From positions 1,364,001-1,428,000 of the forward strand of contig NZ_CP102287.1 of the NCBI RefSeq assembly GCF_025151385.1: a stretch of DNA of 64,000 nucleotides, in the 5' to 3' direction. Source of the DNA: Hoylesella buccalis ATCC 35310. Its GTDB lineage: Bacteria > Bacteroidota > Bacteroidia > Bacteroidales > Bacteroidaceae. Each line of letters begins with the position of its first letter. Positions within the stretch are counted from its first letter, which is position 1. The notes under the pieces were generated by a model. That model was given only the letters and a program-made list of their open reading frames with translations. It made no database searches and was not told where the DNA came from. Shown here in pieces: positions 35,743 through 43,458 of this stretch. A program made the position numbers and the translations under genes.

Positions 35743-36314
35743 TGAAGAAGTATCTTTTCCTTCTTATGTGTGCGGTGGCCATTGCGCTGCCCACACAGGC
35801 ACAACGGCTGATTCCAAAGCAAAAAGGCTTGGAAATAGTAGGTAACGTGCCAATTATCAAAGGCGAGAATTTGTTTGCCAAAGACAATTTTGGCATAGGT
35901 ATTTTGCTCACTCGCTATCTGAAGCGTGAGAATTATTCATTTCTTACGGTAGAATATGAGCAACAAAATATGCCGTATCGCAGCTATGATGTGAAACTCA
36001 AAGATGCCTTCGTGCATTTGGGTTATATGCAGCCTATTGTTTCTGACAATGGTAAAAATGTATTTGCCTATGCTGGAATATCCGCTTTGGGTGGCTATGA
36101 GGAACTTAACGAAGATAAGAAACTACTTCTTGATGGCGCAAAACTACTCGATGACTCTCACTTCGTCTATGGTGGAGCGGTGCATCTATCCATAGAATGT
36201 TTCTTATCGGACAATGTGCTGTTGCTACTCAAAGGACAGGGACGCATACTCTTTGGTACGGATGTTCATCATTTTCGCCCTGCTGTATCGGCAGGAATCA
36301 GGTTTAATCTATAA
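35736..36314 (+). CDS. traO: TraO, outer-membrane beta-barrel conjugation protein
   Basis: A 192-residue protein with a signal peptide (MVMKKYLFLLMCAVAIALP, cut near TQAQR) and alternating beta strands ending in FNL, an outer-membrane barrel ending. It opens LIPKQKGLEIVGNVPI, as TraO proteins do. It overlaps traN by 7 bp and is 12 bp before traQ. It may stabilise the outer-membrane part of the channel. Confidence 0.8.
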   Translation: MVMKKYLFLLMCAVAIALPTQAQRLIPKQKGLEIVGNVPIIKGENLFAKDNFGIGILLTRYLKRENYSFLTVEYEQQNMPYRSYDVKLKDAFVHLGYMQPIVSDNGKNVFAYAGISALGGYEELNEDKKLLLDGAKLLDDSHFVYGGAVHLSIECFLSDNVLLLLKGQGRILFGTDVHHFRPAVSAGIRFNL

Positions 36315-36326
36315 ATGTAGGGAACA

Positions 36327-36812
36327 ATGAAAAAGAAAATTTTTAATAGTATATGGGTAATGGGAGTACTTGCCCTTGCCGTGTTTTGTTTATCTGCTTG
36401 TGATAGGGAGTTGGATGTTCAGCAGTCTTACCCGTTCACTGTCGAGACGATGCCCGTTCAGAAGAACATCGTCAAGGGACAGACGGCAGAAATCAGGTGT
36501 ACACTCAAACGTGAAGGCTACTTTGCCGACACTCGCTACACCATCAGATATTTCCAGCTGGACGGGAAAGGAACGCTAAGAATGGATAATGGATTAGTCT
36601 TTAAGCCCAACGACCGCTATCCACTCACAAAAGATGTGTTTCGACTCTACTACACCTCCGCTTCGACAGACCGACAAACCATTGATGTGTATGTGGAGGA
36701 CAACTTCAAGCAAATCGCCAAACTGTCGTTCAACTTCAACAATGAGAAGGCGGAGGACAAAGGAAAGTCCGGCGCAGTAGTAACCAAAGCCTTGAACGAT
36801 GCGAACAGCTAA
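36327..36812 (+). CDS. traQ: TraQ, DUF3872-type lipoprotein
   Basis: A 161-residue protein with a lipoprotein signal (VLALAVFCLSAC, cysteine at ~25). A beta-sandwich-like domain follows: YPFTVETMPVQKNIVKGQTA, then EIRCTLKREGYFADTRYTIR. These are the hallmark stretches of DUF3872/TraQ. It is exported and anchored by lipid. The last 14 bp overlap the lysozyme-like gene. No traP primase gene lies between traO and traQ, unlike CTnDOT. Confidence 0.85.
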   Translation: MKKKIFNSIWVMGVLALAVFCLSACDRELDVQQSYPFTVETMPVQKNIVKGQTAEIRCTLKREGYFADTRYTIRYFQLDGKGTLRMDNGLVFKPNDRYPLTKDVFRLYYTSASTDRQTIDVYVEDNFKQIAKLSFNFNNEKAEDKGKSGAVVTKALNDANS

Positions 36813-37305
36813 ACGCTTTGCTTTATTCTGTATAATATGTTTGTTCTGTCAATCACTCCCGGCTCAGCGTGGGGTGCGATTGGCAGACTTATCACCTTTT
36901 GAGCGTGTCGTAGTGGTCGTAAAATACTTCGAGGGACTACATAGAAAGGATTGTTATCCCTATGTAGGATACGGTCATCGGTTGCAGCCACACGAGCATT
37001 TTTCTCCTAATATGTCAGAGCGGCAGGCAGACTCTCTCCTGCGTGCCGATCTTTGGAAATGCTTTGAACACTTCAAAGGATATGGTAAGGATGCACTACT
37101 ACTTACTTTGCTTGCCTACAATGTAGGAGTAGGTCGTTTGATCGGTTATGGTAATCATCCCAAAAGCCGACTAATACGAAAGATAGAGTTGGGCGACAGG
37201 AACTATTATCGTGAATTTGTCTCTTTCTGCCGATACAAAGGAAAGGTGCTACGAGGACTTGTCAAACGACGAAAGGTGGAGTTTGCCCTGTTTTACATAC
37301 CCTGA
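36799..37305 (+). CDS. Exported lysozyme-like (GH24-type) peptidoglycan hydrolase
   Basis: A 168-residue protein with a signal peptide (cut near SLPAQ). The motif YFEGLHRKDCYPYVGYGH is the E...(D/C)...YGH signature of T4-type phage lysozymes, and LLALLAYNVGVGRLIG follows as in GH24. It presumably opens the wall so the mating channel can cross it. It is the last gene of the tra operon, overlaps traQ, and is followed by a terminator. Confidence 0.8.
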   Translation: MRTAKRFALFCIICLFCQSLPAQRGVRLADLSPFERVVVVVKYFEGLHRKDCYPYVGYGHRLQPHEHFSPNMSERQADSLLRADLWKCFEHFKGYGKDALLLTLLAYNVGVGRLIGYGNHPKSRLIRKIELGDRNYYREFVSFCRYKGKVLRGLVKRRKVEFALFYIP

Positions 37306-37317
37306 TTATCAAATACA

Positions 37318-37358
37318 CCCCTTGCGACATTTTTATGCTCCGTAAGGGGCGTTTTCTT
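37318..37358 (+). terminator. Terminator at the end of the tra operon
   Basis: CCCCTTGCG (37318-37326) pairs with CGTAAGGGG (37341-37349) with one weak pair, followed by CGTTTTCTTGT. It lies 13 bp after the lysozyme-like gene stop. Confidence 0.72.
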
Positions 37359-37513
37359 GTCGTTTTAGTCGCCTTCTTCGTTATGATTGAGTAACTTTGC
37401 AAAAAATGGAAATTGTCAGACTTTTTGTATGTAATTAAATTATAATGCAATTATTGCGACTTTCTTTTGCTTCTTTTCTTTGGTCGCCTGCTCGTTCAAA
37501 GAAAAAGAAAAGA

Positions 37514-37543
37514 AGCCACGCAATTTTTTAAGGTTGCGTGGCT
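37514..37543 (-). terminator. Terminator for the minus-strand accessory cluster
   Basis: AGCCACGCAA and TTGCGTGGCT form a perfect 10-bp stem. On the minus strand it is followed by TTCTTTTCTTTTTC, and it lies just past the stop of the 72-residue gene at 37551. The convergent arrangement with the tra operon terminator leaves 37359-37513 without genes. Confidence 0.75.
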
Positions 37544-37550
37544 CATTGTG

Positions 37551-37769
37551 TTAGAGATTTTCGGTTGTTTCAATTATCCGCTCTTCGGGGTGGGTATTAA
37601 AAGCCCAGTTGATTTGTTCATCGGGTAGTGTGCTGTGTATTCCTCTGCCCATCACCATTCCACAATCTTCAAGGATTTTGCGCTCGGCTTCTTCTCGGTC
37701 TGTGGCTACAACCTCAAACACACCTTCAAAAACGTATTGGGTGCATACTCTGTAAACTTTCCTTTCCAT
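37551..37769 (-). CDS. Small unknown protein of the ICE accessory cluster
   Basis: A 72-residue protein, MERKVYRVCTQYVFEGVFEV and on. The pattern of strand-strand-helix (VATDREEAERKILEDCG) followed by an acidic tail suggests a small alpha/beta fold, and it contains two cysteines. It has no signal peptide or membrane helix. It is the last gene of a closely spaced minus-strand set (4 bp from the next) and ends at a terminator, so it is probably expressed. I do not recognise the family. Confidence 0.55.
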   Translation of the reverse strand: MERKVYRVCTQYVFEGVFEVVATDREEAERKILEDCGMVMGRGIHSTLPDEQINWAFNTHPEERIIETTENL

Positions 37770-37773
37770 ATTT

Positions 37774-38055
37774 TCAAAACTCAGCGATTAGTAATCTGTG
37801 TTCCATTGGTTCACCATTCGATAGCCAACGGTGGGTTAGCCAAAAATGATGTGCACCGTAACCATAGACAAAAAACTTGTCAAGTTCCGTTTCTTGGGAG
37901 ATTTGGAGGAGTGCGGTCTGCAACTCCTCCTTGTTCTCGGCTATGCTTATGGCATTGATAACTCTCACGATGATGATGGGTATTTCATCTGCCCACGAGT
38001 TGTTGAGAGCTTTGCTCGAAAAATTATGAATAATGCCTTCTACTTGTACTTTCAT
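37774..38055 (-). CDS. Small unknown protein of the ICE accessory cluster
   Basis: A 93-residue protein with a helical middle (DEIPIIIVRVINAISIAENK, then ELQTALLQISQETELDKFFV) and an aromatic, histidine-rich end (YGYGAHHFWLTHRWLSNGEP). It is predicted cytoplasmic. It lies 4 bp from the following gene and 31 bp from the preceding one. No family is recognised and no nuclease or protease motif can be claimed from HH alone. Confidence 0.55.
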   Translation of the reverse strand: MKVQVEGIIHNFSSKALNNSWADEIPIIIVRVINAISIAENKEELQTALLQISQETELDKFFVYGYGAHHFWLTHRWLSNGEPMEHRLLIAEF

Positions 38056-38086
38056 ATTGTTGTCGTTTATAGGTTGATGTTTTTAT

Positions 38087-38332
38087 TTACTCTCTGCAAA
38101 TAAGGGTGCAGTCCTCTACTTCGGTTGGTAGTCCAAAGGCTGGAACGTGGGTAAAATAAGGTTGCATATTCCCCTCTATGTCTGTGTGGGGCGATATAAC
38201 CTCCGCTTTGGTGTCCTTACTCCATTGGTCTGCGAGTGCGATTTCTTCGTCTGTCAGTCCTGTACTATCTCCATTGATAAGGTAGCCTAAACTCCACGTT
38301 GGAATTTTCTCTATTGTCTTGTATGTCGCCAT
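38087..38332 (-). CDS. Small acidic unknown protein (DUF6926-like)
   Basis: An 81-residue acidic protein with the stretch IPTWSLGYLINGDSTGLTDE followed by a helix (EIALADQWS). This LGYLINGD..GLTDEE motif is one I associate with a small Bacteroidota mobile-element family (DUF6926), from memory. It lies 22 bp before the PcfJ gene stop on the same strand. The role is unknown. Confidence 0.55.
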   Translation of the reverse strand: MATYKTIEKIPTWSLGYLINGDSTGLTDEEIALADQWSKDTKAEVISPHTDIEGNMQPYFTHVPAFGLPTEVEDCTLICRE

Positions 38333-38354
38333 AATCGTTGTTATTATAGGATTG

Positions 38355-39626
38355 TTATGCGGTTGCTCTCTGTGCTATCATTCTCATATTCTTCTGCATC
38401 AAGGCGAGTATCTGTTCGTGATACTCGGTGTTCTTGTTGCACACTCCACGACTTTGTACCACTTTCATCGTTTCCAATGATACCTCAATGGTTTCGATGC
38501 GCTCTCCGTCCTTTGTGGCAGAGAAGATAAGCGACTGCGGTTTGCTGTAATAGTGTGCGTCATATACGCAATGGTGCATTGCCGTGCCTTCCTCTAAATG
38601 CTCTTGCACACTCTCCAAAACGTGGATACGGATAATGCCGTCAGTAAACTCTATGCCAAAGAATTTTGCTTTGAGTTGCTTGTACTCTTGTTCGGCTTCT
38701 ATTGCTTCCTTACGCTTCTTGATAATGTTCTCACGCTCTTTCATCGCTCTGCTCTTGGCTTGGTAATGGTCGTGCGCTGCTCTTAGGTCGGTGGGGCAAA
38801 CATACTTGGCATTGTGAATATCCTTGCCTAATTGATTGAGCATATCCACCATATCACACCATAGACTTCCGTCCTCTATATGGTAGCCGTTTCGCAAACA
38901 GATGCGGATAGATGCCCAATAGCTATCAATGCTTCTTCGACCATTGTGCATGAAGAATTTGAGTAGCGGGATTTGCCCCGACTTCAACAAGGTTTCCACA
39001 CGGCTATCGGAAAGCAGTGCCGGTATAAGTTCGGTAGGCACTATATTGTGGAAGTTTCCCTCAAAACCATTTCTGCGGAGTGTGTCCGTAACCTTGAACT
39101 TGGGATATATCGGTGAGTACGATATATGGCGGTAGGCTTCGTTGTCGTTGCGTACTGCCATTGGCGAACAGAAAGAAAAGGTGTCAATGTATCTGCCTAA
39201 TGTTCGTTGAACGGCAATAATCGTTTTTCTTCCTTGTGCGTTCCACCAATACTGACCGATTTCAAAGGTATATGAAGATGCCTTGCAACCTTTCTCCATT
39301 TCCACAGAAAGGAGGAACATTCTTAGTATTTGGTATTCTCCGCAAGTGGTAAGTATTGTAAAGTACTGCTTCTGCCTAATCTTGCGTTCAAAGGTTTCCT
39401 TGACCTGCAACCTTGCCCCGCAATGGGGGCAGATGCAAGTGTCCGTAGGCTTTTCTATTGTCCAACTATGCCCACAATCCATACACGTTGTGCGACCTTT
39501 GGGCAGTCGGTAGGCGAAATGGTCTATACATTCACGGAATGCCCATTTGCTCTGTGTCTTGGTTATCGGGCGAAGGTGCTTACTCTCGGCAAGGACTGCC
39601 TTCTCATATTTGTTTCTTGGTTTCAT
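38355..39626 (-). CDS. PcfJ-domain protein
   Basis: A 423-residue protein with a zinc-finger-like pair (TTCMDCGHSW and CICPHCGARL) near residues 48-76, then a long helical region. A C-terminal PcfJ domain contains EHLEEGTAMHHCVYDAHYYS followed by FSATKDGERIETIEVSL. PcfJ-like proteins occur on conjugative plasmids and ICEs with unknown biochemical function. The ATG at 39626 is preferred over an upstream start at 39641, which would overlap the PcfK stop. PcfK lies 4 bp upstream. Confidence 0.82.
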   Translation of the reverse strand: MKPRNKYEKAVLAESKHLRPITKTQSKWAFRECIDHFAYRLPKGRTTCMDCGHSWTIEKPTDTCICPHCGARLQVKETFERKIRQKQYFTILTTCGEYQILRMFLLSVEMEKGCKASSYTFEIGQYWWNAQGRKTIIAVQRTLGRYIDTFSFCSPMAVRNDNEAYRHISYSPIYPKFKVTDTLRRNGFEGNFHNIVPTELIPALLSDSRVETLLKSGQIPLLKFFMHNGRRSIDSYWASIRICLRNGYHIEDGSLWCDMVDMLNQLGKDIHNAKYVCPTDLRAAHDHYQAKSRAMKERENIIKKRKEAIEAEQEYKQLKAKFFGIEFTDGIIRIHVLESVQEHLEEGTAMHHCVYDAHYYSKPQSLIFSATKDGERIETIEVSLETMKVVQSRGVCNKNTEYHEQILALMQKNMRMIAQRATA

Positions 39627-39630
39627 AGGC

Positions 39631-40050
39631 TTAAAAATCAAATAGTGACGGTTGTGTTTGGGGTGCTGCGCTTTCGGTTTTCTTCACTCGTGCGTTACGG
39701 CTCTGTATCTTGGCAAGTTCCTCACGTTGGTACTGCTTGATGGCTTCTTGCCTTGCTTCGGCTTTCTCCTCCTCTGTGAGTTCCACAATATGATTTACTG
39801 CCACTCTGCAAGTGATTTCCTTTCCTACTTCAATTTCATCCTCGTCATAGTAGTGTACCGCCATTGAGTAGATTTCATCGTCCTCAAAGCCATTGCAGCC
39901 ATTCGCCTGCACTTGGTTCAAGATGTAGGTTACACACTCCTCGATGCTCTTGTTAGGCTTCATCAAGTTGGGTGCAAACAAATGGTCTGTCGCTGCACGC
40001 TGATTGAGATACTCGGCTATTGCTCGCGTAAAATGTTCTGTTCCTTTCAT
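39631..40050 (-). CDS. PcfK-like protein
   Basis: A 139-residue protein, MKGTEHFTRAIAEYLNQRAA and on, with a conserved segment SIEECVTYILNQVQANGCNG followed by an acidic stretch (EDDEIYSMAVHYYDEDEIEV). A basic helical tail ends in PSLFDF, similar to a clamp-binding or SSB-type tail (inference). It is paired with PcfJ, the usual arrangement on Bacteroidota elements. Confidence 0.8.
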   Translation of the reverse strand: MKGTEHFTRAIAEYLNQRAATDHLFAPNLMKPNKSIEECVTYILNQVQANGCNGFEDDEIYSMAVHYYDEDEIEVGKEITCRVAVNHIVELTEEEKAEARQEAIKQYQREELAKIQSRNARVKKTESAAPQTQPSLFDF

Positions 40051-40056
40051 AGTCGT

Positions 40057-40488
40057 TTAATGTTTGGGGATTTCTACTATTTGATTGACACTACCATACA
40101 AATAGGCTCTTAGGCTGGTGCGGTCGGGTGCGTAATACTCTGCCCAATGTCCGTATTGATTGACCAAATACTTCTTCAATACGTCCATAAAGTCAAACCG
40201 ATAACCCATAAGGGGTACGGCTGTACGGAAGTAGGTGTTTGTGTTCACCGCTTCGGCAAGCCAATTCTTTTCCTCACGGCTCATTCGCTCACCACGATTG
40301 AGTTTCACACGGAGAAGATACACCTTGCTATTACAAAGGCTCTCCAACGGTTCAACTTCCCACTGCACAAACTTAGTTGCCAACACTTGCTCACTTTCAT
40401 CAACCACCGAACTTATGCGGTAATGAGAGGAGGAGCTATATCCTTTTTTCTTCATCGAAGATGTGATATTTACTTTCTGCTGTTCCAT
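40057..40488 (-). CDS. Unknown protein at the head of the PcfK/PcfJ set
   Basis: A 143-residue protein beginning MEQQKVNITSSMKKKGYSSS. It contains VLATKFVQWEVEPLESLCNS, then LNRGERMSREEKNWLAEAVN and FMDVLKKYLVNQYGHWAEYY. The long upstream open frame (to 40644) has no coding character, so the ATG at 40488 is chosen. It is predicted soluble and lies 6 bp before PcfK. I recognise it only as a common companion gene in Bacteroidota mobile elements. Confidence 0.6.
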   Translation of the reverse strand: MEQQKVNITSSMKKKGYSSSSHYRISSVVDESEQVLATKFVQWEVEPLESLCNSKVYLLRVKLNRGERMSREEKNWLAEAVNTNTYFRTAVPLMGYRFDFMDVLKKYLVNQYGHWAEYYAPDRTSLRAYLYGSVNQIVEIPKH

Positions 40489-40550
40489 AATGACATTTTT
40501 TTTATGCGTCCAAAGATCGGAGTATGCTGATTCCTTTTTGTAGCAAGAAC

Positions 40551-40677
40551 AAGGTAGGGGGCGCAGCCGGCACAAGGTTTTGCAGGAAAATACTACCCGG
40601 AATGAAATGTAGGTGTGGAGATTTTCCGTACAAACCAAAGGCACAGACCTTGTGCAAGCCGTAGCCCTTACTACCTT
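40551..40677. ncRNA. Nested long hairpin in a non-coding gap, candidate structured RNA or DNA site
   Basis: Three nested inverted repeats share one centre. AAGGTAG (40551-40557) pairs with CTACCTT (40671-40677), GCACAAGG (40570-40577) with CCTTGTGC (40648-40655), and GGAAAAT (40585-40591) with ATTTTCC (40621-40627). The 355-bp gap 40489-40843 holds no credible gene. It could be a regulatory RNA, the leader of the minus-strand cluster, or a replication or transfer site. The class is not recognised. Confidence 0.4.
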
Positions 40678-40679
40678 TG
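40649..40679 (+). promoter_or_regulatory. Promoter-like sequence overlapping the hairpin's outer arm
   Basis: CTTG (40649-40652), 19 nt, then TACCTTTG (40672-40679) is close to the Bacteroidota consensus. It points rightward, against the flanking genes, so it could give a short transcript of up to ~115 nt reaching the hairpin at 40776-40803. It may be accidental. Confidence 0.35.
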
Positions 40680-40775
40680 CGAATAAAAAGAAATCAGCAC
40701 CGACTTATGGCACATCAAAGTGGAATAGATGGACTTAAGAAGCGAAAGTGCAACGCCGGTATGGAAAATGAAAAA

Positions 40776-40803
40776 GGTGGCTACCTCAACCGAGATAACC
40801 ACC
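40776..40803 (-). terminator. Terminator after the DUF1896/membrane protein pair
   Basis: GGTGG, TA and CTC on one arm pair with GAG, TA and CCACC on the other, around AACC. On the minus strand the stem is followed by TTTTTCATTTT. It lies 40 bp past the stop at 40844. Confidence 0.65.
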
Positions 40804-40843
40804 CATAAAGAAGAATGAATCGAAGAATATCTTTCCTTGTGCC

Positions 40844-41191
40844 TTAGAGTACACAGAGCAGGATTGCCAAGATGACGGCAAGCCAGAACAGCCAACGCAG
40901 GATTGTAAAGGTTACTTGCAGAATAACTTTAACAATGAAGCGTAGTATCAGGAAACCGAGAATAATCGAAACGGCGGTTACGACTTGCGGCGTAACTATC
41001 TTCGAGATAAGGTAAACTGCACCGATAACGATGGAAAGCAGAACGGCGAGTTCGATGAAGCGTGTCCAACCGAAGCGGCGGACTTGCTTGGGAGAAGTCG
41101 GCGGCTGCCTGTTCCTCTCGGTTTTATACGATGCGTCTGCCTTGATGAAGGCGGGCTGATGAATATCTTGATTCATGATGATTGTTTTCAT
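40844..41191 (-). CDS. Small membrane protein of the ICE
   Basis: A 115-residue protein with a polar N-terminus (MNQDIHQPAFIKADASYKTE). It then has about three hydrophobic helices (ELAVLLSIVIGAVYLISKIV; VSIILGFLILRFIVKVIL; LRWLFWLAVILAILLCVL). The ATG at 41191 is used because the longer upstream frame overlaps the DUF1896 gene; a second ATG at 41176 is possible. The function is unknown; similar hydrophobic proteins sit beside DUF1896 genes on mobile elements. Confidence 0.55.
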   Translation of the reverse strand: MKTIIMNQDIHQPAFIKADASYKTERNRQPPTSPKQVRRFGWTRFIELAVLLSIVIGAVYLISKIVTPQVVTAVSIILGFLILRFIVKVILQVTFTILRWLFWLAVILAILLCVL

Positions 41192-41330
41192 AATCGGGGC
41201 TTTTAATAGTTCAAGAGCGATAACAAGATCCTCTAACGACCCAAAGACAAGTGTTTGGAAAACTCTTGACGTGTGGAGTGGAGCGTTTATCTTGGCTCTT
41301 GACACTACAAAAGCCCCCGATGGTGAAGTA

Positions 41331-41798
41331 TCAAGCCATGTTCTCACCGCCTATCGTTGGCAGACCATTGACCTTAATGAGCAGCACGATTGTACCAGTC
41401 AGCTCGGTGTACAGTTTGTCGTATTCTGTACCTGCCGCAAAGTCGTCCGTGAGTTCGTACTTGGCAAATACCGCTTGAATTGCCTTGTTGTTCAGCAAAA
41501 TTAGTGCTAACCTTTCGGGAAGCGGACTTGGCAGTTCCTTCTCAAACTCCTGCTCCAGTACGGAAACAAGGGTATCATACTTTGAGAAGTGTAGGTTGTG
41601 GTACAGCACCTCGCTTGCCATCGTCTCTGCTTCGGGATGTGAGAAACCTTGCGCCACGGCATCGCAGTAAGCCGTCAATGCCTCGTCTGCGCGAGCGGTT
41701 ATAAACGCATTGTCATTCTCTCTCTCAGGGAAATGCTCTCCGAGATACGCTTCCAACTTCAGATGGAAGTAGGAAAGTTCTTTCTTTGTCGTTGTCAT
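41331..41798 (-). CDS. DUF1896-family protein
   Basis: A 155-residue cytoplasmic helical protein with LSYFHLKLEAYLGEHFPE near the N-terminus, then FITARADEALTAYCDAVAQG and LERLALILLNN-like PLPERLALILLNN. These segments identify DUF1896, a family found almost only on Bacteroidota mobile elements. Its function is unknown. It lies 27 bp downstream of the integrase gene on the same strand. Confidence 0.82.
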   Translation of the reverse strand: MTTTKKELSYFHLKLEAYLGEHFPERENDNAFITARADEALTAYCDAVAQGFSHPEAETMASEVLYHNLHFSKYDTLVSVLEQEFEKELPSPLPERLALILLNNKAIQAVFAKYELTDDFAAGTEYDKLYTELTGTIVLLIKVNGLPTIGGENMA

Positions 41799-41825
41799 AA
41801 ATTCAAAATTTTAGGGTTATATACA

Positions 41826-43058
41826 TTATTTTTTGGAAATGCCTAATGCCGTATTGAAAGTACCCAACTTGTCAGCCAGCTCATCCATATCGTGTTCTAT
41901 CTTCTTATTGGTAATACGGGCATAGATTTGCGTTGTCTTGATGTTGGTGTGTCCTAACATCTTACTTACGGATTCGATGGGAACTCCCTTGGATAGGGAC
42001 ATCGTGGCAAATGTGTGCCGGGCGAGGTGGAATGTCAGGTTCTTCTTGATACCGCAAATATCGGCAATTTCTTTCAGATAACTGTTCAGTTTTTGATTCG
42101 TCAGCATGGGGAAAAGTTTGCCATCACGATAGGTCTTGCCACTATATTTTGCAATGATGCTCTTGGGTATATCGAGTAAAAGAACGTTGGTTTCCACGCT
42201 CGTCTTCTGCCGCTTGGTCATTATCCACTGCTTGCCGTTGAGCGTGACGATGTTTTCAGGAGCGAGGTTGTACACGTCTATGTACGCAAGTCCCGTGAAG
42301 CACGAGAACACGAACACGTCCCTTACAAGTTCCAAACGACCGATGCCGAAATCTTTGTTGGCAATTTTAAGGATTTCCTCGTCTGTGAGGAATCCACGAT
42401 TGACCGGTTCCATGTGAAAACGGATGTTGAGGAACGGATCATGGTGCAGGACACCTAGTTTCCTGCCCAGAATGGTAATCGTCTTGAAGGTTTTCATCAT
42501 CCTCGTGGCTGTGTTGGGATTCTGCCCGACAACCGTTCGAAGATAAATGTCGAAGTCGTGTATCACGATATAGCCGAGTTCGGACAGGCGGATGTCAGAC
42601 CGACCGTATTTATCACGAAGGAAATTTGAGAAGTGTTTCTTGCAGACGTTGTATTTCTGTAAGGTTGCAGCTTCGACCGACACGCCTACCTGCCGTGCAA
42701 CGTCACTATTGTGCTTGTTGAAGAGGCTCATTAGGGTGTCCACATCCTCCTTCTTACCAAGATACTCCGACTTGATACGCTCCAAGGACACCTCGTCCGT
42801 CATCTCGACTTTCTTGAAGATGGTCTGGAGTCCGCTCTGAATGTTGTCAAGTTCGAGGTTGGTGGAAAGTGCTTCAGTTGTCCTTCCCTTCAATCGTTCC
42901 TTCTCCCTGTCCCATTGAGACTGTTGGACAGCAATGCCCGTCGAGCCGATGGAAAGGCGTTCGTTGTTGAGATAGATTCTCAGCATGACAGGGGTCTTGC
43001 CCTCCTTGTTCACATAATTGCTTCTGAGATAGAAGACTGCTCTGAAAATAGCTTTCAT
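41826..43058 (-). CDS. int: Tyrosine recombinase (ICE integrase)
   Basis: A 410-residue integrase. The N-terminal arm-binding domain (VMLRIYLNNERLSIGSTG) is followed by a SAM-like core-binding domain (~100-205). The catalytic domain carries HLARHTFATMSLSKG, LGHTNIKTTQIYA and the nucleophile tyrosine in QIYAR. Box I reads FTGLAYIDVYNL, so the usual first arginine is replaced by alanine, as in several Bacteroidota CTn integrases. The start MKAIFRAVFYLRSNYV at 43058 is typical; the frame runs open to 43187. It lies at the element end, 400 bp from tRNA-Ser, with repeated hexamers between. Confidence 0.9.
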   Translation of the reverse strand: MKAIFRAVFYLRSNYVNKEGKTPVMLRIYLNNERLSIGSTGIAVQQSQWDREKERLKGRTTEALSTNLELDNIQSGLQTIFKKVEMTDEVSLERIKSEYLGKKEDVDTLMSLFNKHNSDVARQVGVSVEAATLQKYNVCKKHFSNFLRDKYGRSDIRLSELGYIVIHDFDIYLRTVVGQNPNTATRMMKTFKTITILGRKLGVLHHDPFLNIRFHMEPVNRGFLTDEEILKIANKDFGIGRLELVRDVFVFSCFTGLAYIDVYNLAPENIVTLNGKQWIMTKRQKTSVETNVLLLDIPKSIIAKYSGKTYRDGKLFPMLTNQKLNSYLKEIADICGIKKNLTFHLARHTFATMSLSKGVPIESVSKMLGHTNIKTTQIYARITNKKIEHDMDELADKLGTFNTALGISKK

Positions 43059-43232
43059 ACATTTTACTGCTTTTAGTTGTAGCCTGAATAGAGGTCTTGT
43101 CCTAACACCTGCCATCTGTAGCCGTAGCTTGTCGGACACATTGTTGCCCGAAGTGGTGTATGGTAACAAAAACACCTCTGTAATCACGCTGCAAAGTTCA
43201 ACATATTTGTTTGAATAGCAGTAATTTACGCA

Positions 43233-43451
43233 TACTCCTTATGTACTCTGTATGTACTCTTGGCTACATTTTTATTTTGCCTTGAAAATGTGTAGCCTGA
43301 TTGTAGCCTTTTTAGAGTATTTTGGGAGTTTCTGCCCCCTCCGTGCATACTCTGAAATTTGGGATGGGTATAAAAGAAAAGTATCATAACTACTTGTAGC
43401 TATGATACTTACGATTTTCTTAGGTTTCCCTCTGATGTTCATTTCAGAGTA
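43233..43451. other. Cluster of TACTCT hexamers, candidate integrase arm sites / attachment end
   Basis: TACTCT occurs directly at 43244-43249, 43255-43260 and 43348-43353 and inverted (AGAGTA) at 43314-43319 and 43446-43451; a variant TACTCC is at 43233-43238. The first two are part of a direct repeat ATGTACTCT. Two GTAGCC copies lie between. Spacing and location between int and the tRNA end fit arm-type sites for the integrase; the core site would be at or near the tRNA 3' end. Confidence 0.5.
43379..43410 (-). terminator. Hairpin after tRNA-Ser
   Basis: AAGTATCATA and CTAC pair with GTAG and TATGATACTT around TT. On the minus strand, the direction of tRNA-Ser, the stem is followed by TTCTTTTATA. 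It probably ends the tRNA transcript, with the caveat that the ICE boundary may lie between the tRNA and this hairpin. Confidence 0.6.
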
Positions 43452-43458
43452 CCTAAAG

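Noticed and set aside
37385..37400. GTAACTTTGC, which fits both a -7 box and the CTnDOT attachment consensus GTANNTTTGC
   Set aside because: No -33 box or gene to drive on the plus strand, and the element end is clearly elsewhere (int beside tRNA-Ser); kept only as coincidence.
40671..40895. 74-residue minus-strand frame upstream of the PcfK set
   Set aside because: It crosses the terminator at 40776-40803 and the stem arm at 40671, and lacks coding character.
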